Source: Streptomyces sp. DH24 | GTDB lineage: Bacteria; Actinomycetota; Actinomycetes; Streptomycetales; Streptomycetaceae | NCBI RefSeq assembly: GCF_029813775.1 | Contig: NZ_JARVKW010000004.1 | Span: 1-64,000 of the forward strand | Direction of reading: 5' to 3' | DNA: 64,000 bases | Shown: positions 30,605-38,994 of the stretch, piece by piece | How positions within the stretch are numbered: the first letter of the stretch is position 1 | Layout of the letters: every line of letters starts with the position of its first letter | Notes under the pieces: generated by a model | What the model was told of the DNA's origin: nothing | What the model saw: only the letters and a program-made list of their open reading frames with translations | Database searches by the model: none | Made by a program: the position numbers and the translations under genes

Positions 30605-30823
30605 TCAGCCCCGGTTCTGTACGTGCTGGTAGCCGAAACGGCCCTTGATGCAGAGGTTGCCGTGGGTCACCGGGTTGTCGTGCGGCGAGGTGACCTTCAC
30701 GATCTCATTGTCCTGCACGTGCAGCGTCAGGTTGCAGCCCACGCCGCAGTACGCGCACACCGTCGTCGTCCCGGTCTGCCGCGACTCGTCCCACGTCCCG
30801 GCCGCCCGCATGTCGAACTCCGA
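30605..30823 (-). pseudogene. 3' remnant of an Fe-S formate-dehydrogenase-associated protein
   Basis: The frame SEFDMRAAGTWDESRQT...CAYCGVGCNLTLHV...[23 protein letters not shown] matches, from memory, the extreme C-terminus of a ~280-aa Streptomyces 2Fe-2S/4Fe-4S protein found beside fdhD. Only the last ~72 codons survive. The Cys-rich CAYCGVGC motif is retained, but the NuoG-like ferredoxin domains are missing. Upstream the reading frame runs into unrelated sequence. A 68-codon piece from ATG 30811 could still be translated, but no RBS is visible. Confidence 0.75.
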
Positions 30824-30840
30824 CTCGGTCGAACTCCGAC
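30812..30840. repeat. 13-bp direct repeat at a deletion junction
   Basis: GTCGAACTCCGAC occurs at 30812-30824 and 30828-30840, separated by 3 bases, exactly where the Fe-S remnant meets the 2-dehydropantoate reductase remnant. Confidence 0.9.
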
Positions 30841-30882
30841 ATAGGCGCCGATCGCACCGGCGCCGAGAACTGCGACTTTCAC
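30835..30882 (-). pseudogene. 5' remnant of a 2-dehydropantoate 2-reductase-like gene
   Basis: GTG at 30882 begins VKVAVLGAGAIGAYVG, the exact look of the N-terminal Rossmann fold of ketopantoate/2-dehydropantoate reductases. After 16 codons the similarity stops and the frame falls into the Fe-S remnant in another frame. This is the head of a gene whose body has been deleted. Confidence 0.7.
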
Positions 30883-31231
30883 GGGAACGCTCCGTTCGGT
30901 TCGAGGGATACCGCGGAGGTGGCCGGGGGTGGCCGCGAGGATGGCCGGAGGTGGCCGGGAGGGGCCGTGGGGTGAGCCGGGTGGCGGAGACTGCGTGGGG
31001 GCATCGTGTCGGCCGACCGACCGGCTTGTGGGGCCAGCCTCGATGGTGTCGACGAAACATTTTCCACAGTATGGAAGTTGGGGCGGCAAGGGTCTGAGTA
31101 CGGGTCTGTTGGCGACCGAAGCCTGTATGTGATCGGTGGGCGACCGTTCGTCGCATGCTGCATACCGCTCATCGCATACGGTCGACCTGCCGTCTTCTCA
31201 ACTCACCGACCGGTTCCTACCGTTCCGGATC
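30883..31231. other. Intergenic region upstream of the OFA transporter
   Basis: A 349-bp non-coding stretch between the gene remnants and the MFS transporter. The only clear structure is an IclR-type palindrome at 31062. An AT-richer patch with CGCATACGGTCGACC lies at about 31181-31195. Confidence 0.6.
31062..31076. promoter_or_regulatory. IclR-type operator upstream of the OFA transporter
   Basis: TTCCACAGTATGGAA is a perfect 5-bp inverted repeat with a 5-base centre, the shape of actinobacterial IclR/AllR-type operators (TTCC-N7-GGAA). It is about 155 bases upstream of the transporter start. Regulation by an IclR protein is inferred. Confidence 0.5.
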
Positions 31232-32563
31232 ATGAGTCCACCGGTCGCACCCGCGGGCTGGAGCCGCTGGCTCGTTCCGCCCGCCGCCCTCTCCGTCCAC
31301 CTCTCCATCGGACAGGCCTACGCCTGGAGCGTGTTCAAGCCGCCTCTCGAGTCCGCGCTCGGTCTCAGCGGCACCCAGAGCGCGCTGCCCTTCCAGCTCG
31401 GCATCGTCATGCTCGGCCTGTCCGCCGCGTTCGGCGGCACCCTCGTCGAACGCAACGGGCCCCGCTGGGCGATGACCGTCGCCCTGGTCTGCTTCTCCTC
31501 CGGGTTCCTGCTCTCCGCACTCGGCGCGGCCACCGAGCAGTACTGGCTGATCGTCCTCGGCTACGGCTTCGTCGGCGGGATCGGCCTCGGCATCGGCTAC
31601 ATCTCGCCCGTCTCGACCCTGATCAAGTGGTTCCCCGACCGGCCCGGCATGGCCACCGGCATCGCAATCATGGGCTTCGGCGGCGGCGCGCTCATCGCCT
31701 CGCCGTGGTCGGCGCAGATGCTGGAGTCGTTCGGCACCGACAGTTCCGGCATCGCCCTCGCGTTTGTCGTACACGGGCTTTCGTATGCGGTCTTCATGGC
31801 GCTCGGCGTGCTGCTGGTGCGGGTGCCGCGCAGCGCACGGCCCGTCGACAGCGGTCCGAGTGCGCTCGACGGGCCGCAGGTCTCCGCCCGCGGCGCGATG
31901 CGCACCCCGCAGTTCTGGTGCCTGTGGATCGTGCTCTGCACGAACGTCACCGCCGGCATCGGCATCCTGGAGAAGGCCGCCCCGATGATCACCGACTTCT
32001 TCGCGGACACCTCGGCGCCGGTCTCGGCGACGGCCGCCGCGTGCTTCGTCGCGCTGCTGTCGGCGGCCAACATGGCCGGCCGCATCGGCTGGTCGTCGGC
32101 CTCCGACCTCATCGGACGCAAGAACATCTACCGCGTCTACCTCGGCGTCGGCGCCCTGACGTACGGGCTGATCGCGCTGTTCGGCGACTCGTCCAAGCCG
32201 CTGTTCGTGCTGGGCGCGCTGGTGATCCTCTCCTTCTACGGCGGCGGCTTCGCGACGATCCCCGCCTACCTGAAGGACCTCTTCGGCACCTACCAGGTCG
32301 GCGCCATCCACGGCCGGCTGCTCACCGCATGGTCCACGGCCGGTGTCCTCGGACCGCTGATCGTCAACTGGATCGCCGACCGTCAGGAGGAGGCCGGCCG
32401 GAGCGGTCCGGCCCTGTACGGGATGTCCTTCGTGATCATGATCGGGCTGCTCGTCGTCGGGTTCGCCGCCAACGAACTCGTCCGGCCCGTGCACCCCCGC
32501 CACCACGTCCCCGCACCCCAGGAGGCCGCCGATGACCGGCGACAGCAGCCAGAGTCCGCCTAG
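31232..32563 (+). CDS. OFA-family MFS transporter (oxalate/formate antiporter type)
   Basis: A 443-aa inner-membrane carrier with 12 predicted helices. The N-terminus SVHLSIGQAYAWSVFKPPLESALGLS, the loop GGTLVERNGPRWAM, GYISPVSTLIKWFPDRPGMATGIAIMGFGGGALI and the late LKDLFGTYQVGAIHGRLLTAWS are OFA/OxlT landmarks. ATG 31232 has only a weak RBS. Its position next to fdhD and a formate-dehydrogenase-associated remnant suggests formate or oxalate as substrate. The next small gene overlaps its 3' end and encodes its usual companion. Confidence 0.92.
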   Translation: MSPPVAPAGWSRWLVPPAALSVHLSIGQAYAWSVFKPPLESALGLSGTQSALPFQLGIVMLGLSAAFGGTLVERNGPRWAMTVALVCFSSGFLLSALGAATEQYWLIVLGYGFVGGIGLGIGYISPVSTLIKWFPDRPGMATGIAIMGFGGGALIASPWSAQMLESFGTDSSGIALAFVVHGLSYAVFMALGVLLVRVPRSARPVDSGPSALDGPQVSARGAMRTPQFWCLWIVLCTNVTAGIGILEKAAPMITDFFADTSAPVSATAAACFVALLSAANMAGRIGWSSASDLIGRKNIYRVYLGVGALTYGLIALFGDSSKPLFVLGALVILSFYGGGFATIPAYLKDLFGTYQVGAIHGRLLTAWSTAGVLGPLIVNWIADRQEEAGRSGPALYGMSFVIMIGLLVVGFAANELVRPVHPRHHVPAPQEAADDRRQQPESA

Positions 32564-32666
32564 CCGGCGGGGCCTGATCGCCTTCGCCTGGCTGTGGGTG
32601 GGCGCACCGCTTGCCTACGGCCTGTACGAACTCGTCCGCAAAGCCACCCAATTGTTCACCGGGTAG
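32532..32666 (+). CDS. MFS transporter small subunit (44 aa)
   Basis: A 44-aa single-span membrane protein: MTGDSSQSPPSRRG, then a hydrophobic helix LIAFAWLWVGAPLAYGLY and the end ELVRKATQLFTG. It begins at ATG 32532 behind GGAGG, in a frame overlapping the last 32 bases of the OFA transporter gene. Very small proteins of this type follow OFA-type transporters in many Streptomyces. They are thought to be a partner subunit, but the function is not established to my knowledge. Confidence 0.85.
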   Translation: MTGDSSQSPPSRRGLIAFAWLWVGAPLAYGLYELVRKATQLFTG

Positions 32667-32863
32667 AGAGCCGTCCCGGGGAGTTCCCGGGCGCCCCGCC
32701 CCCGGGCCCCGCGGGTGATGCATCGGGCGATGCCCGGGCGTCCGAGGGTCTGACAGAAGCCGACAAGCCGCGCTCCGCTTTCCTGTCGCTTCGCCCGCCG
32801 CGCTACCCGCGAGTCACTGATCAGACTGGTGAATCCCGTTACACACGCACCAAGGGGGACGCC

Positions 32864-33802
32864 ATGCACGGCTCGCGGATCGCTGCCGTCGGCCATTACC
32901 AGCCCGCCCGTATCCTGACGAACCGGGATCTGGCGGGCATGGTGGACACCAGTGACGAGTGGATCACGAGCCGGGTGGGCATCCGTACCCGCCACATCGC
33001 CGGTCCCGACGAACCCGTCGACGAGCTCGCCGCCCATGCCGCCGCCAAGGCGCTCGCCGCCGCCGGCCTGCTGCCCGGCGACATCGACCTGATCCTGGTC
33101 GCCACCTCGACCGCCATCGACCGCTCCCCGAACATGGCCGCACGCGTCGCCGACCGCCTCGGTGTGCCGTCGCCGGCCGCGATGGACATCAACGTGGTGT
33201 GCGCCGGCTTCACTCACGCCCTGGCCACCGCCGACCACACGGTGCGGGCGGGCGCCGCGACCCGGGCGCTGGTCGTCGGCGCCGACAAGATGTCCGACGT
33301 CGCCGACTGGACCGACCGCAGCACCTGCGTGCTCGTCGGCGACGGCGCGGGCGCCGCGGTCGTCGAGGCCGCCGAGGAACCCGGCATAGGGCCCGTGCTG
33401 TGGGGTTCGGTGCCCGGGATGGGGCGGGCGGTGCGCATCGAGGGCAGCCCGCCGCGTTTCGCCCAGGAGGGCCAGAGCGTCTACCGCTGGGCGACCACGC
33501 AACTGCCGCCCGTCGCCCGCGCCGCCTGCGAGCGGGCCGGCCTCGCCCCGGCGGACCTCGCGGCGGTCATCACGCACCAGGCCAACCTGCGCATCATCGA
33601 GCCGCTCGCCGAGAAGATCGGCGCCGTGAACGCCGTCGTCGCCCGCGACGTCACCGAGTCCGGCAACACCTCGGCCGCGAGCATCCCGCTCGCGTTCTCC
33701 AAGCTGGTCGAGCAGGGCGCGATCAGCACCGGCGACGCCGTTCTGCTGTTCGGGTTCGGGGGCAACCTCTCCTACGCGGGACAGGTCGTCAGGTGCCCGT
33801 GA
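32864..33802 (+). CDS. Beta-ketoacyl-ACP synthase III (FabH-like)
   Basis: A 312-aa condensing enzyme joining an acyl-CoA starter to malonyl-ACP. The catalytic triad is complete: C113 (NVVCAGFTHAL), H238 (VITHQANLRI) and N268 (TESGNTSAAS). ATG 32864 follows AAGGGGG. It stands apart from the fab cluster, so it is an additional FabH. It may start specialised lipid or antibiotic synthesis or act as a CoA-dependent acyltransferase. No acyl carrier protein gene is adjacent. Confidence 0.92.
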   Translation: MHGSRIAAVGHYQPARILTNRDLAGMVDTSDEWITSRVGIRTRHIAGPDEPVDELAAHAAAKALAAAGLLPGDIDLILVATSTAIDRSPNMAARVADRLGVPSPAAMDINVVCAGFTHALATADHTVRAGAATRALVVGADKMSDVADWTDRSTCVLVGDGAGAAVVEAAEEPGIGPVLWGSVPGMGRAVRIEGSPPRFAQEGQSVYRWATTQLPPVARAACERAGLAPADLAAVITHQANLRIIEPLAEKIGAVNAVVARDVTESGNTSAASIPLAFSKLVEQGAISTGDAVLLFGFGGNLSYAGQVVRCP

Positions 33803-33939
33803 CCTGCTCACACGATCGGGTATGACGAGCCGAACTCCCTGCCGCCCTGACCTTTGTGCGCCGTAGACTGTAGACGAAAGACAATCGATGGCGGATTTCG
33901 GCGCGGACGGACCGGCCGTGCCGAGGAGGGGGAATCGCG

Positions 33940-34617
33940 ATGTTGTCGACAGGACTGCCACAGGGAGCGGTGCCCAAACTCGAACGGCCCGGGCCGCTGC
34001 GCGACCGCGTCTACGAGGCCCTGCTCGAACTCATCACGACACGCGCCCTCCGGCCGGGCCAGCACCTCGTGGAGAGCGAACTCGCCGGTCACCTGGGTGT
34101 GTCGCGGCAGCCCGTGCGCGAGGCGCTCCAGCGGCTCAACACCGAGGGCTGGGTCGATCTCCGCCCGGCCCAGGGCGCGTTCGTGCGCGAACCGACCGAC
34201 GAAGAGGCCGACCAGCTCCTGACGGTCCGTACGCTTCTGGAGGCCGAGGCCGCCCGCCTCGCCGCCCGGAACGCCGACGAGGAGGGCATCCACGCCCTGG
34301 ACCAGATCGTGGAGCAGGGACTGCTGGCCGTCGAGTCCGACGACGTGGACGCCGCCTTCGCCCTCAATGCCCGCTTCCACGCCAAGATCATGGAACTCGC
34401 GGGCAACGCCGTCCTCGCCGAACTCGCCGCGCAGGTGGACCGGCGGGTGCGCTGGTACCACACCCCCGTCGCCCGGCAGCGCGGGCGGCAGTCCTGGATC
34501 GAGCACCAGGAGCTGGTCACCGCCATCCTGAACCGCGACGAGCAGGAGGCCGTGCGGCTCATGCGTGAGCACACCGAGCACACTCGCCGCTCGTACCACG
34601 CCCGCGACCGCTCGTAG
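33940..34617 (+). CDS. GntR/FadR-family regulator (FCD domain)
   Basis: A 225-aa regulator. Winged HTH at about 18-85 (PLRDRVYEALLELITTRALRPGQHLVESELAGHLGVSRQPVREALQRL) and a C-terminal FCD helical effector domain with the metal-ligand pattern (ALNARFHAKIME ... IEHQELVTAI). ATG 33940 behind GAGGAGGG. Upstream, GTAGACTGTAGACGAAAGACAAT (about 33862-33884) is unusually AT-rich and may hold its promoter or operator. The target is unknown. Confidence 0.9.
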   Translation: MLSTGLPQGAVPKLERPGPLRDRVYEALLELITTRALRPGQHLVESELAGHLGVSRQPVREALQRLNTEGWVDLRPAQGAFVREPTDEEADQLLTVRTLLEAEAARLAARNADEEGIHALDQIVEQGLLAVESDDVDAAFALNARFHAKIMELAGNAVLAELAAQVDRRVRWYHTPVARQRGRQSWIEHQELVTAILNRDEQEAVRLMREHTEHTRRSYHARDRS

Positions 34618-34945
34618 GCCCTCGCGCCTGCGCACCCTCGCGTGCGCCCGCGCGCCGGCGCACGCGCACGACGCCCGCCCGCCCCGTGACCTTCCTGGAC
34701 AGGGGCGGGCATGCGCGTCTCCGGGCCGGGCCGCGTCCCCGGCGGAGGGTCGGTCGTATCCGTACCAAGTGGCCCCAAATCCCCGCCTCCGACCGGGCTT
34801 TGTCCTGAGAGTGGAGAAAGTCGGCAGTAATTCGTGCGCGACTTCTTCCCAGTCCCGGCAGCCACTGCTACTTTCCCCTACGAAGCGAGCCGACGATGTG
34901 GCCGGAAACCGGCGCGCACAGGCCTATTGAGGCGGGGAGGGGCTA
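34618..34945. other. Intergenic region upstream of the ROK regulator
   Basis: A 328-bp gap with a GC-rich imperfect hairpin just after the GntR gene (about 34638-34670). A less GC-rich stretch at 34755-34900 is probably the promoter of the ROK gene. I see no gene and no clear operator. Confidence 0.5.
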
Positions 34946-36136
34946 GTGAGACGCATGACCGCGCGACCCGCGAACGCTCACCAGGCCCGACTGCTCAAGC
35001 TGTTGCGCGACGGCGGCCCCAACTCCCGCGCCCAGCTCGGCGACCAGGTCGACCTGTCCCGGTCCAAGCTGGCCGTGGAGGTGGACCGCCTGCTGGAGAC
35101 GGGGCTGGTCGTGGCCGACGGACTCGCCGCCTCCCGCGGCGGACGCCGTTCCCACAACATCCGCCTCGCGCCCGGACTGAGGTTCCTCGGCGTCGACATC
35201 GGCGCGACCTCGGTCGACGTCGCCGTCACCAACGCCGAACTGGAGGTCCTCGGCCACATCAACCATCCGATGGACGTGCGCGAGGGCCCCGTCGCGGTCT
35301 TCGAGCAGGTCCTCGCCATGGCCGCGAAGCTGAAGGCCTCCGGACTCGCGGAAGGGTTCGACGGCGCCGGCATCGGCGTCCCCGGCCCCGTCCGCTTCCC
35401 CGAGGGCGTGCCGGTCGCGCCGCCGATCATGCCCGGCTGGGACGGCTTCCCCGTACGGGAGGCGCTCAGCCAGGAACTCGGCTGCCCGGTCATGGTCGAC
35501 AACGACGTGAACCTCATGGCGATGGGGGAGCAGCACGCCGGCGTCGCCCGCAGCGTGGCCGACTTCCTCTGCGTCAAGATCGGTACCGGCATAGGCTGCG
35601 GCATCGTCGTCGGCGGTGAGGTCTACCGCGGTACGACGGGCAGCGCCGGCGACATCGGGCACATCCAGGCGGTGCCCGACGGCCGCCCCTGCGCCTGCGG
35701 CAACCGGGGCTGTCTGGAAGCCCACTTCAGCGGGGCGGCCCTCGCCCGGGACGCCACCGAGGCGGCCCAGCAGGGCCTGTCGGTGGAACTCGCCGGCCGG
35801 CTTGAGGGGGGCGGCACCCTGAGCGCGATCGACGTCGCCGCCGCGGCCGCCGCCGGTGACGCCACCGCCCTCGACCTGATCCGCGAGGGCGGCAACCGCA
35901 CCGGCCAGGTCATCGCCGGCCTGGTCAGCTTCTTCAACCCCGGCCTGGTGGTGATCTGCGGCGGAGTGACCGGCCTCGGCCACACCCTGCTCGCCGCGAT
36001 CCGCACCCAGGTCTACCGCCAGTCGCTGCCCCTGGCGACCGGCAACCTGCCCATCGTCCTGGGCGAGTTGGGACCCACCGCCGGAGTCACCGGCGCGGCC
36101 CGGCTCATCAGCGACCACCTGTTCTCACCCGCGTAG
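34946..36136 (+). CDS. ROK-family transcriptional regulator
   Basis: A 396-aa sugar-responsive repressor. N-terminal winged HTH about 8-70 (NAHQARLLKLLRDGGPNSRAQLG...SRSKLAVEVDRLLE), then the ROK sugar-kinase fold: LGVDIGATSVDVAV, GIGVPGPV, KIGTGIGCGIVVGG, and the zinc motif CACGNRGCLEA preceded by the His in GDIGHIQ. GTG start at 34946 behind GGGGAGGGG. It directly precedes the sugar ABC operon on the same strand and probably represses it, with the transported sugar or a derivative as inducer. Confidence 0.93.
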   Translation: MRRMTARPANAHQARLLKLLRDGGPNSRAQLGDQVDLSRSKLAVEVDRLLETGLVVADGLAASRGGRRSHNIRLAPGLRFLGVDIGATSVDVAVTNAELEVLGHINHPMDVREGPVAVFEQVLAMAAKLKASGLAEGFDGAGIGVPGPVRFPEGVPVAPPIMPGWDGFPVREALSQELGCPVMVDNDVNLMAMGEQHAGVARSVADFLCVKIGTGIGCGIVVGGEVYRGTTGSAGDIGHIQAVPDGRPCACGNRGCLEAHFSGAALARDATEAAQQGLSVELAGRLEGGGTLSAIDVAAAAAAGDATALDLIREGGNRTGQVIAGLVSFFNPGLVVICGGVTGLGHTLLAAIRTQVYRQSLPLATGNLPIVLGELGPTAGVTGAARLISDHLFSPA

Positions 36137-36139
36137 ACC

Positions 36140-36300
36140 CGCACCGCAACACGGCTCACTGCACCCGCAACACGGCTCACCGGCACCCCAACACGGCTCA
36201 CCCGCACCGCAGTACAGCTCGCTCGCACCAGGAGTACGGCTCACCCGCACCCCGAGCCACAGCTCACCTGCACCGCCGGCACGACCCGCCCGCACCACCG
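36140..36300. repeat. Degenerate ~20-bp tandem repeats
   Basis: Units of the type GCACCGCAACACGGCTCACC recur about six times with growing divergence between the ROK gene and the sugar ABC operon. The rest of the gap (to 36440) is C-rich low-complexity sequence. No coding frame has an RBS. It may have expanded by slippage between the regulator and its target operon. Confidence 0.7.
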
Positions 36301-36440
36301 CCGACCCGCACCACGCCCCTGCTCCGCCCTGCCCGGAAACGGCCTGCCCCGCGCAGGCCCGCACGGCCCGCTCGCCCCCGAGAAGGCCCGCTCGACAAGC
36401 GCCCTGGAACCGGCCCGCACGCCCGCCGAGGGGAATTCGC

Positions 36441-37961
36441 ATGGCACCAGAACCACCGCTGCTCAGCATGACCGGCATCACCAAGTCCTTCCCCGGAGTC
36501 CGGGCCCTCGACGGCGTCGACCTGGAAGTCCAGGCCGGCGAGGTGCACTGCCTGCTCGGCCAGAACGGCGCCGGGAAATCCACCCTCATCAAGGTGCTCG
36601 CCGGCGCCCACCAGCCCGACACCGGCACCATCCGGTGGCGCGGCGAGCAGGTCACCCTGCGCTCGCCCATCGCCGCCATGCGCCTCGGCATCGCCACCAT
36701 CTACCAGGAACTCGACCTGGTGGAGCACCTGTCCGTCGCCGAGAACGTCCACCTCGGCCACGAGCCCACCACCGCCGGTTTCGTCGTGCGCGGCAAGGCC
36801 GCCCGCGCCTCGACCGCCGCGCTGCTGCGGCGCCTCGGCCACCCCGAGATCGAACCCGGCCGCCTGGTCGGGGACCTGTCGGCGGCGCAGCAGCAGATCG
36901 TGTCCATGGCGCGGGCCCTGTCCCACGACGTACGGCTCATCGTCATGGACGAGCCGTCCGCCGCCCTCGACCCGGACGAGGTCGACAACCTCTTCCGCAT
37001 CGTCGGCGACCTCACGGCCGACGGCGTCGCCGTCGTCTACATCTCCCACCGCCTGGAGGAGATCCGGCGCATCGGCGACCGGGTCACCGTCCTGAAGGAC
37101 GGCCGCGCCGTCGCCGTCGGACTGCCCGCGAAGTCGACGCCCACCCGGGAGGTGGTCGCGCTGATGACGGGACGCAACGTGGAGTACGTCTTCCCGGAGC
37201 GGCCCGCGCGGGACACGACCGCGGGCACACCGGTCCTGGAGGTACGGGGACTGGCCCGGGAGGGCGAGTTCGCGCCCCTGGACCTGACCGTGCACGCCGG
37301 GGAGATCGTCGGCCTCGCCGGGCTCGTCGGCTCCGGACGATCCGAAATACTGGAGACCGTATACGGTGCGCGGAAGCCGACGGCCGGTCAGGTGGTCGTC
37401 GACGGCCGACCGCTCAGGCCCGGCAGCGTCCGCGCCGCCGTCCGCGCCGGACTCGGACTCGCCCCCGAGGAACGCAAGGCGCAGGCCCTGCTCATGCTGG
37501 AGTCCGTCACCCGCAACGTGTCGGTTTCCTCCATGTCCCGCTTCTCACGCGCCGGCTGGATCGACCGCGGCGCCGAACTGGGCGCCGCCCGGGCCGCCAC
37601 CCGCGAACTGTCGCTGCGGCCCGACAACCCGTCCGTCCCGGTGCGCACCCTGTCCGGCGGCAACCAGCAGAAGGCCGTCCTCGCCCGCTGGCTGCTGCGC
37701 GGCTGCCGCGTGCTGCTGCTGGACGAACCCACCCGCGGCGTCGACGTCGGCGCCCGCGCCGAACTGTATGCAGTCATCCGTCGACTGGCGGACGAAGGCC
37801 TCGCCGTGCTGCTGGTCTCCAGTGAAGTGCCCGAGGTCCTCGGCCTCGCCGACCGCGTCCTGGTCCTGCGCGAGGGCAGCGTCGTCCACACGGCGCCGGC
37901 CCGCGAACTCGACGAACACCGCGTACTCGATCTCGTCATGGAAGGAAGTCCGGCGTCATGA
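36441..37961 (+). CDS. Sugar ABC transporter ATP-binding protein (RbsA/MglA type)
   Basis: A 506-aa cytoplasmic ATPase with two fused nucleotide-binding domains. First: Walker A GQNGAGKST (about 40-48), Walker B LIVMDEPSA. Second: a degenerate Walker A (GLVGSGRSE), signature LSGGNQQKAVLARWLL and Walker B VLLLDEPTRGVDVG. This fusion is typical of CUT2 importers for ribose, galactose, xylose or inositol. ATG 36441 is preceded by GAGGGG. It overlaps the permease gene by 4 bases. GTATAC-centred palindrome ACCGTATACGGT lies inside at 37356. Confidence 0.95.
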   Translation: MAPEPPLLSMTGITKSFPGVRALDGVDLEVQAGEVHCLLGQNGAGKSTLIKVLAGAHQPDTGTIRWRGEQVTLRSPIAAMRLGIATIYQELDLVEHLSVAENVHLGHEPTTAGFVVRGKAARASTAALLRRLGHPEIEPGRLVGDLSAAQQQIVSMARALSHDVRLIVMDEPSAALDPDEVDNLFRIVGDLTADGVAVVYISHRLEEIRRIGDRVTVLKDGRAVAVGLPAKSTPTREVVALMTGRNVEYVFPERPARDTTAGTPVLEVRGLAREGEFAPLDLTVHAGEIVGLAGLVGSGRSEILETVYGARKPTAGQVVVDGRPLRPGSVRAAVRAGLGLAPEERKAQALLMLESVTRNVSVSSMSRFSRAGWIDRGAELGAARAATRELSLRPDNPSVPVRTLSGGNQQKAVLARWLLRGCRVLLLDEPTRGVDVGARAELYAVIRRLADEGLAVLLVSSEVPEVLGLADRVLVLREGSVVHTAPARELDEHRVLDLVMEGSPAS

Positions 37962-38977
37962 CGCAGCACGTGTCCCCGCCCCGGGGCGGCACCGGCAAGA
38001 CGGCCCCGGTGGAAGGGCCGCCCGCCTGGCGCGGCAGGCTCGCCCGCGCCGACGTCCGCACCCTGTCCCTGCTCGGCGTGCTCGCCGCGCTGGTCCTCAT
38101 CGGCGGCATCACCAAGCCCGACGAGTTCCTCGACACCCGCAACCTGCAACTCGTCCTCACGCAGGCCTCCGTGATCGGTGTCGTCACCGTCGGCATGACC
38201 TTCGTCATCATCTCCGGCGGCATCGACCTGTCCGTCGGCGCGATCGTCGCCCTCGCCTCCGTGTGGGCGACCACCGTCGCCACCCAGGAATACGGATTCC
38301 TCGGCATCCTGTTCACCGCGATCGTGGTCGGCGTGGGCTGCGGTCTCGTCAACGGCGTGCTCATCGCCTACGGGGCGATGGTCCCGTTCATCGCCACCCT
38401 CGCCATGCTCGCCTCGGCCCGCGGCCTCGCCCTGCAGATCACCGACGGCAGGACACAGATCGTCACCGTCGACGGTGTACTGGATCTCGGCGAACGCGAT
38501 GCGTATGTACTCGGTATACCGCCGCTGGTCCTCGTCTTCGCCGTGGTCACGGTCATCGGCTGGCTGGTGCTCAACCGCACCACCTTCGGCCGCCGCACCG
38601 TCGCCGTCGGCGGCAACAGCGAGGCCGCCCGGCTCGCCGGCATCGACGTCCGCCGCCAGCGCCTGTACCTCTACCTGCTGTCCGGGCTGTGCTGCGGCAT
38701 CGCCGCCTTCCTGCTGATCGTCCTGTCCGGTTCCGGCCAGAACACCAACGGCAACCTCTACGAACTCGACGCCATCGCCGCCGCGATCATCGGCGGCACG
38801 CTGCTCAGCGGCGGCCGGGGCACCATCACCGGCTCCGTGCTCGGCGTCCTGATCTTCACCACGATCACCAACATCTTCGCCCTGAACAACCTGCAGAGCG
38901 ACGTCCAGCAGATCGCCAAGGGCGCGATCATCGTCGCCGCCGTGCTGGTCCAGCGCCGTACCGCGAGCACGACCTGA
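37958..38977 (+). CDS. Sugar ABC transporter permease (RbsC type)
   Basis: A 339-aa inner-membrane permease with 8-10 helices. The segments VGMTFVIISGGIDLSVGAIVALAS and YAVG-like RRTVAVGGNSEAARLAGIDV, plus DAIAAAIIGGTLLSGGRG, are hallmarks of CUT2 permeases. It begins at ATG 37958, overlapping the ATPase stop. A local run of rare codons (38491-38521) contains CGGTATACCG. Works with the flanking ATPase and binding protein. Confidence 0.95.
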   Translation: MTQHVSPPRGGTGKTAPVEGPPAWRGRLARADVRTLSLLGVLAALVLIGGITKPDEFLDTRNLQLVLTQASVIGVVTVGMTFVIISGGIDLSVGAIVALASVWATTVATQEYGFLGILFTAIVVGVGCGLVNGVLIAYGAMVPFIATLAMLASARGLALQITDGRTQIVTVDGVLDLGERDAYVLGIPPLVLVFAVVTVIGWLVLNRTTFGRRTVAVGGNSEAARLAGIDVRRQRLYLYLLSGLCCGIAAFLLIVLSGSGQNTNGNLYELDAIAAAIIGGTLLSGGRGTITGSVLGVLIFTTITNIFALNNLQSDVQQIAKGAIIVAAVLVQRRTASTT

Positions 38978-38994
38978 GGAAAGGGTTCACCGCC

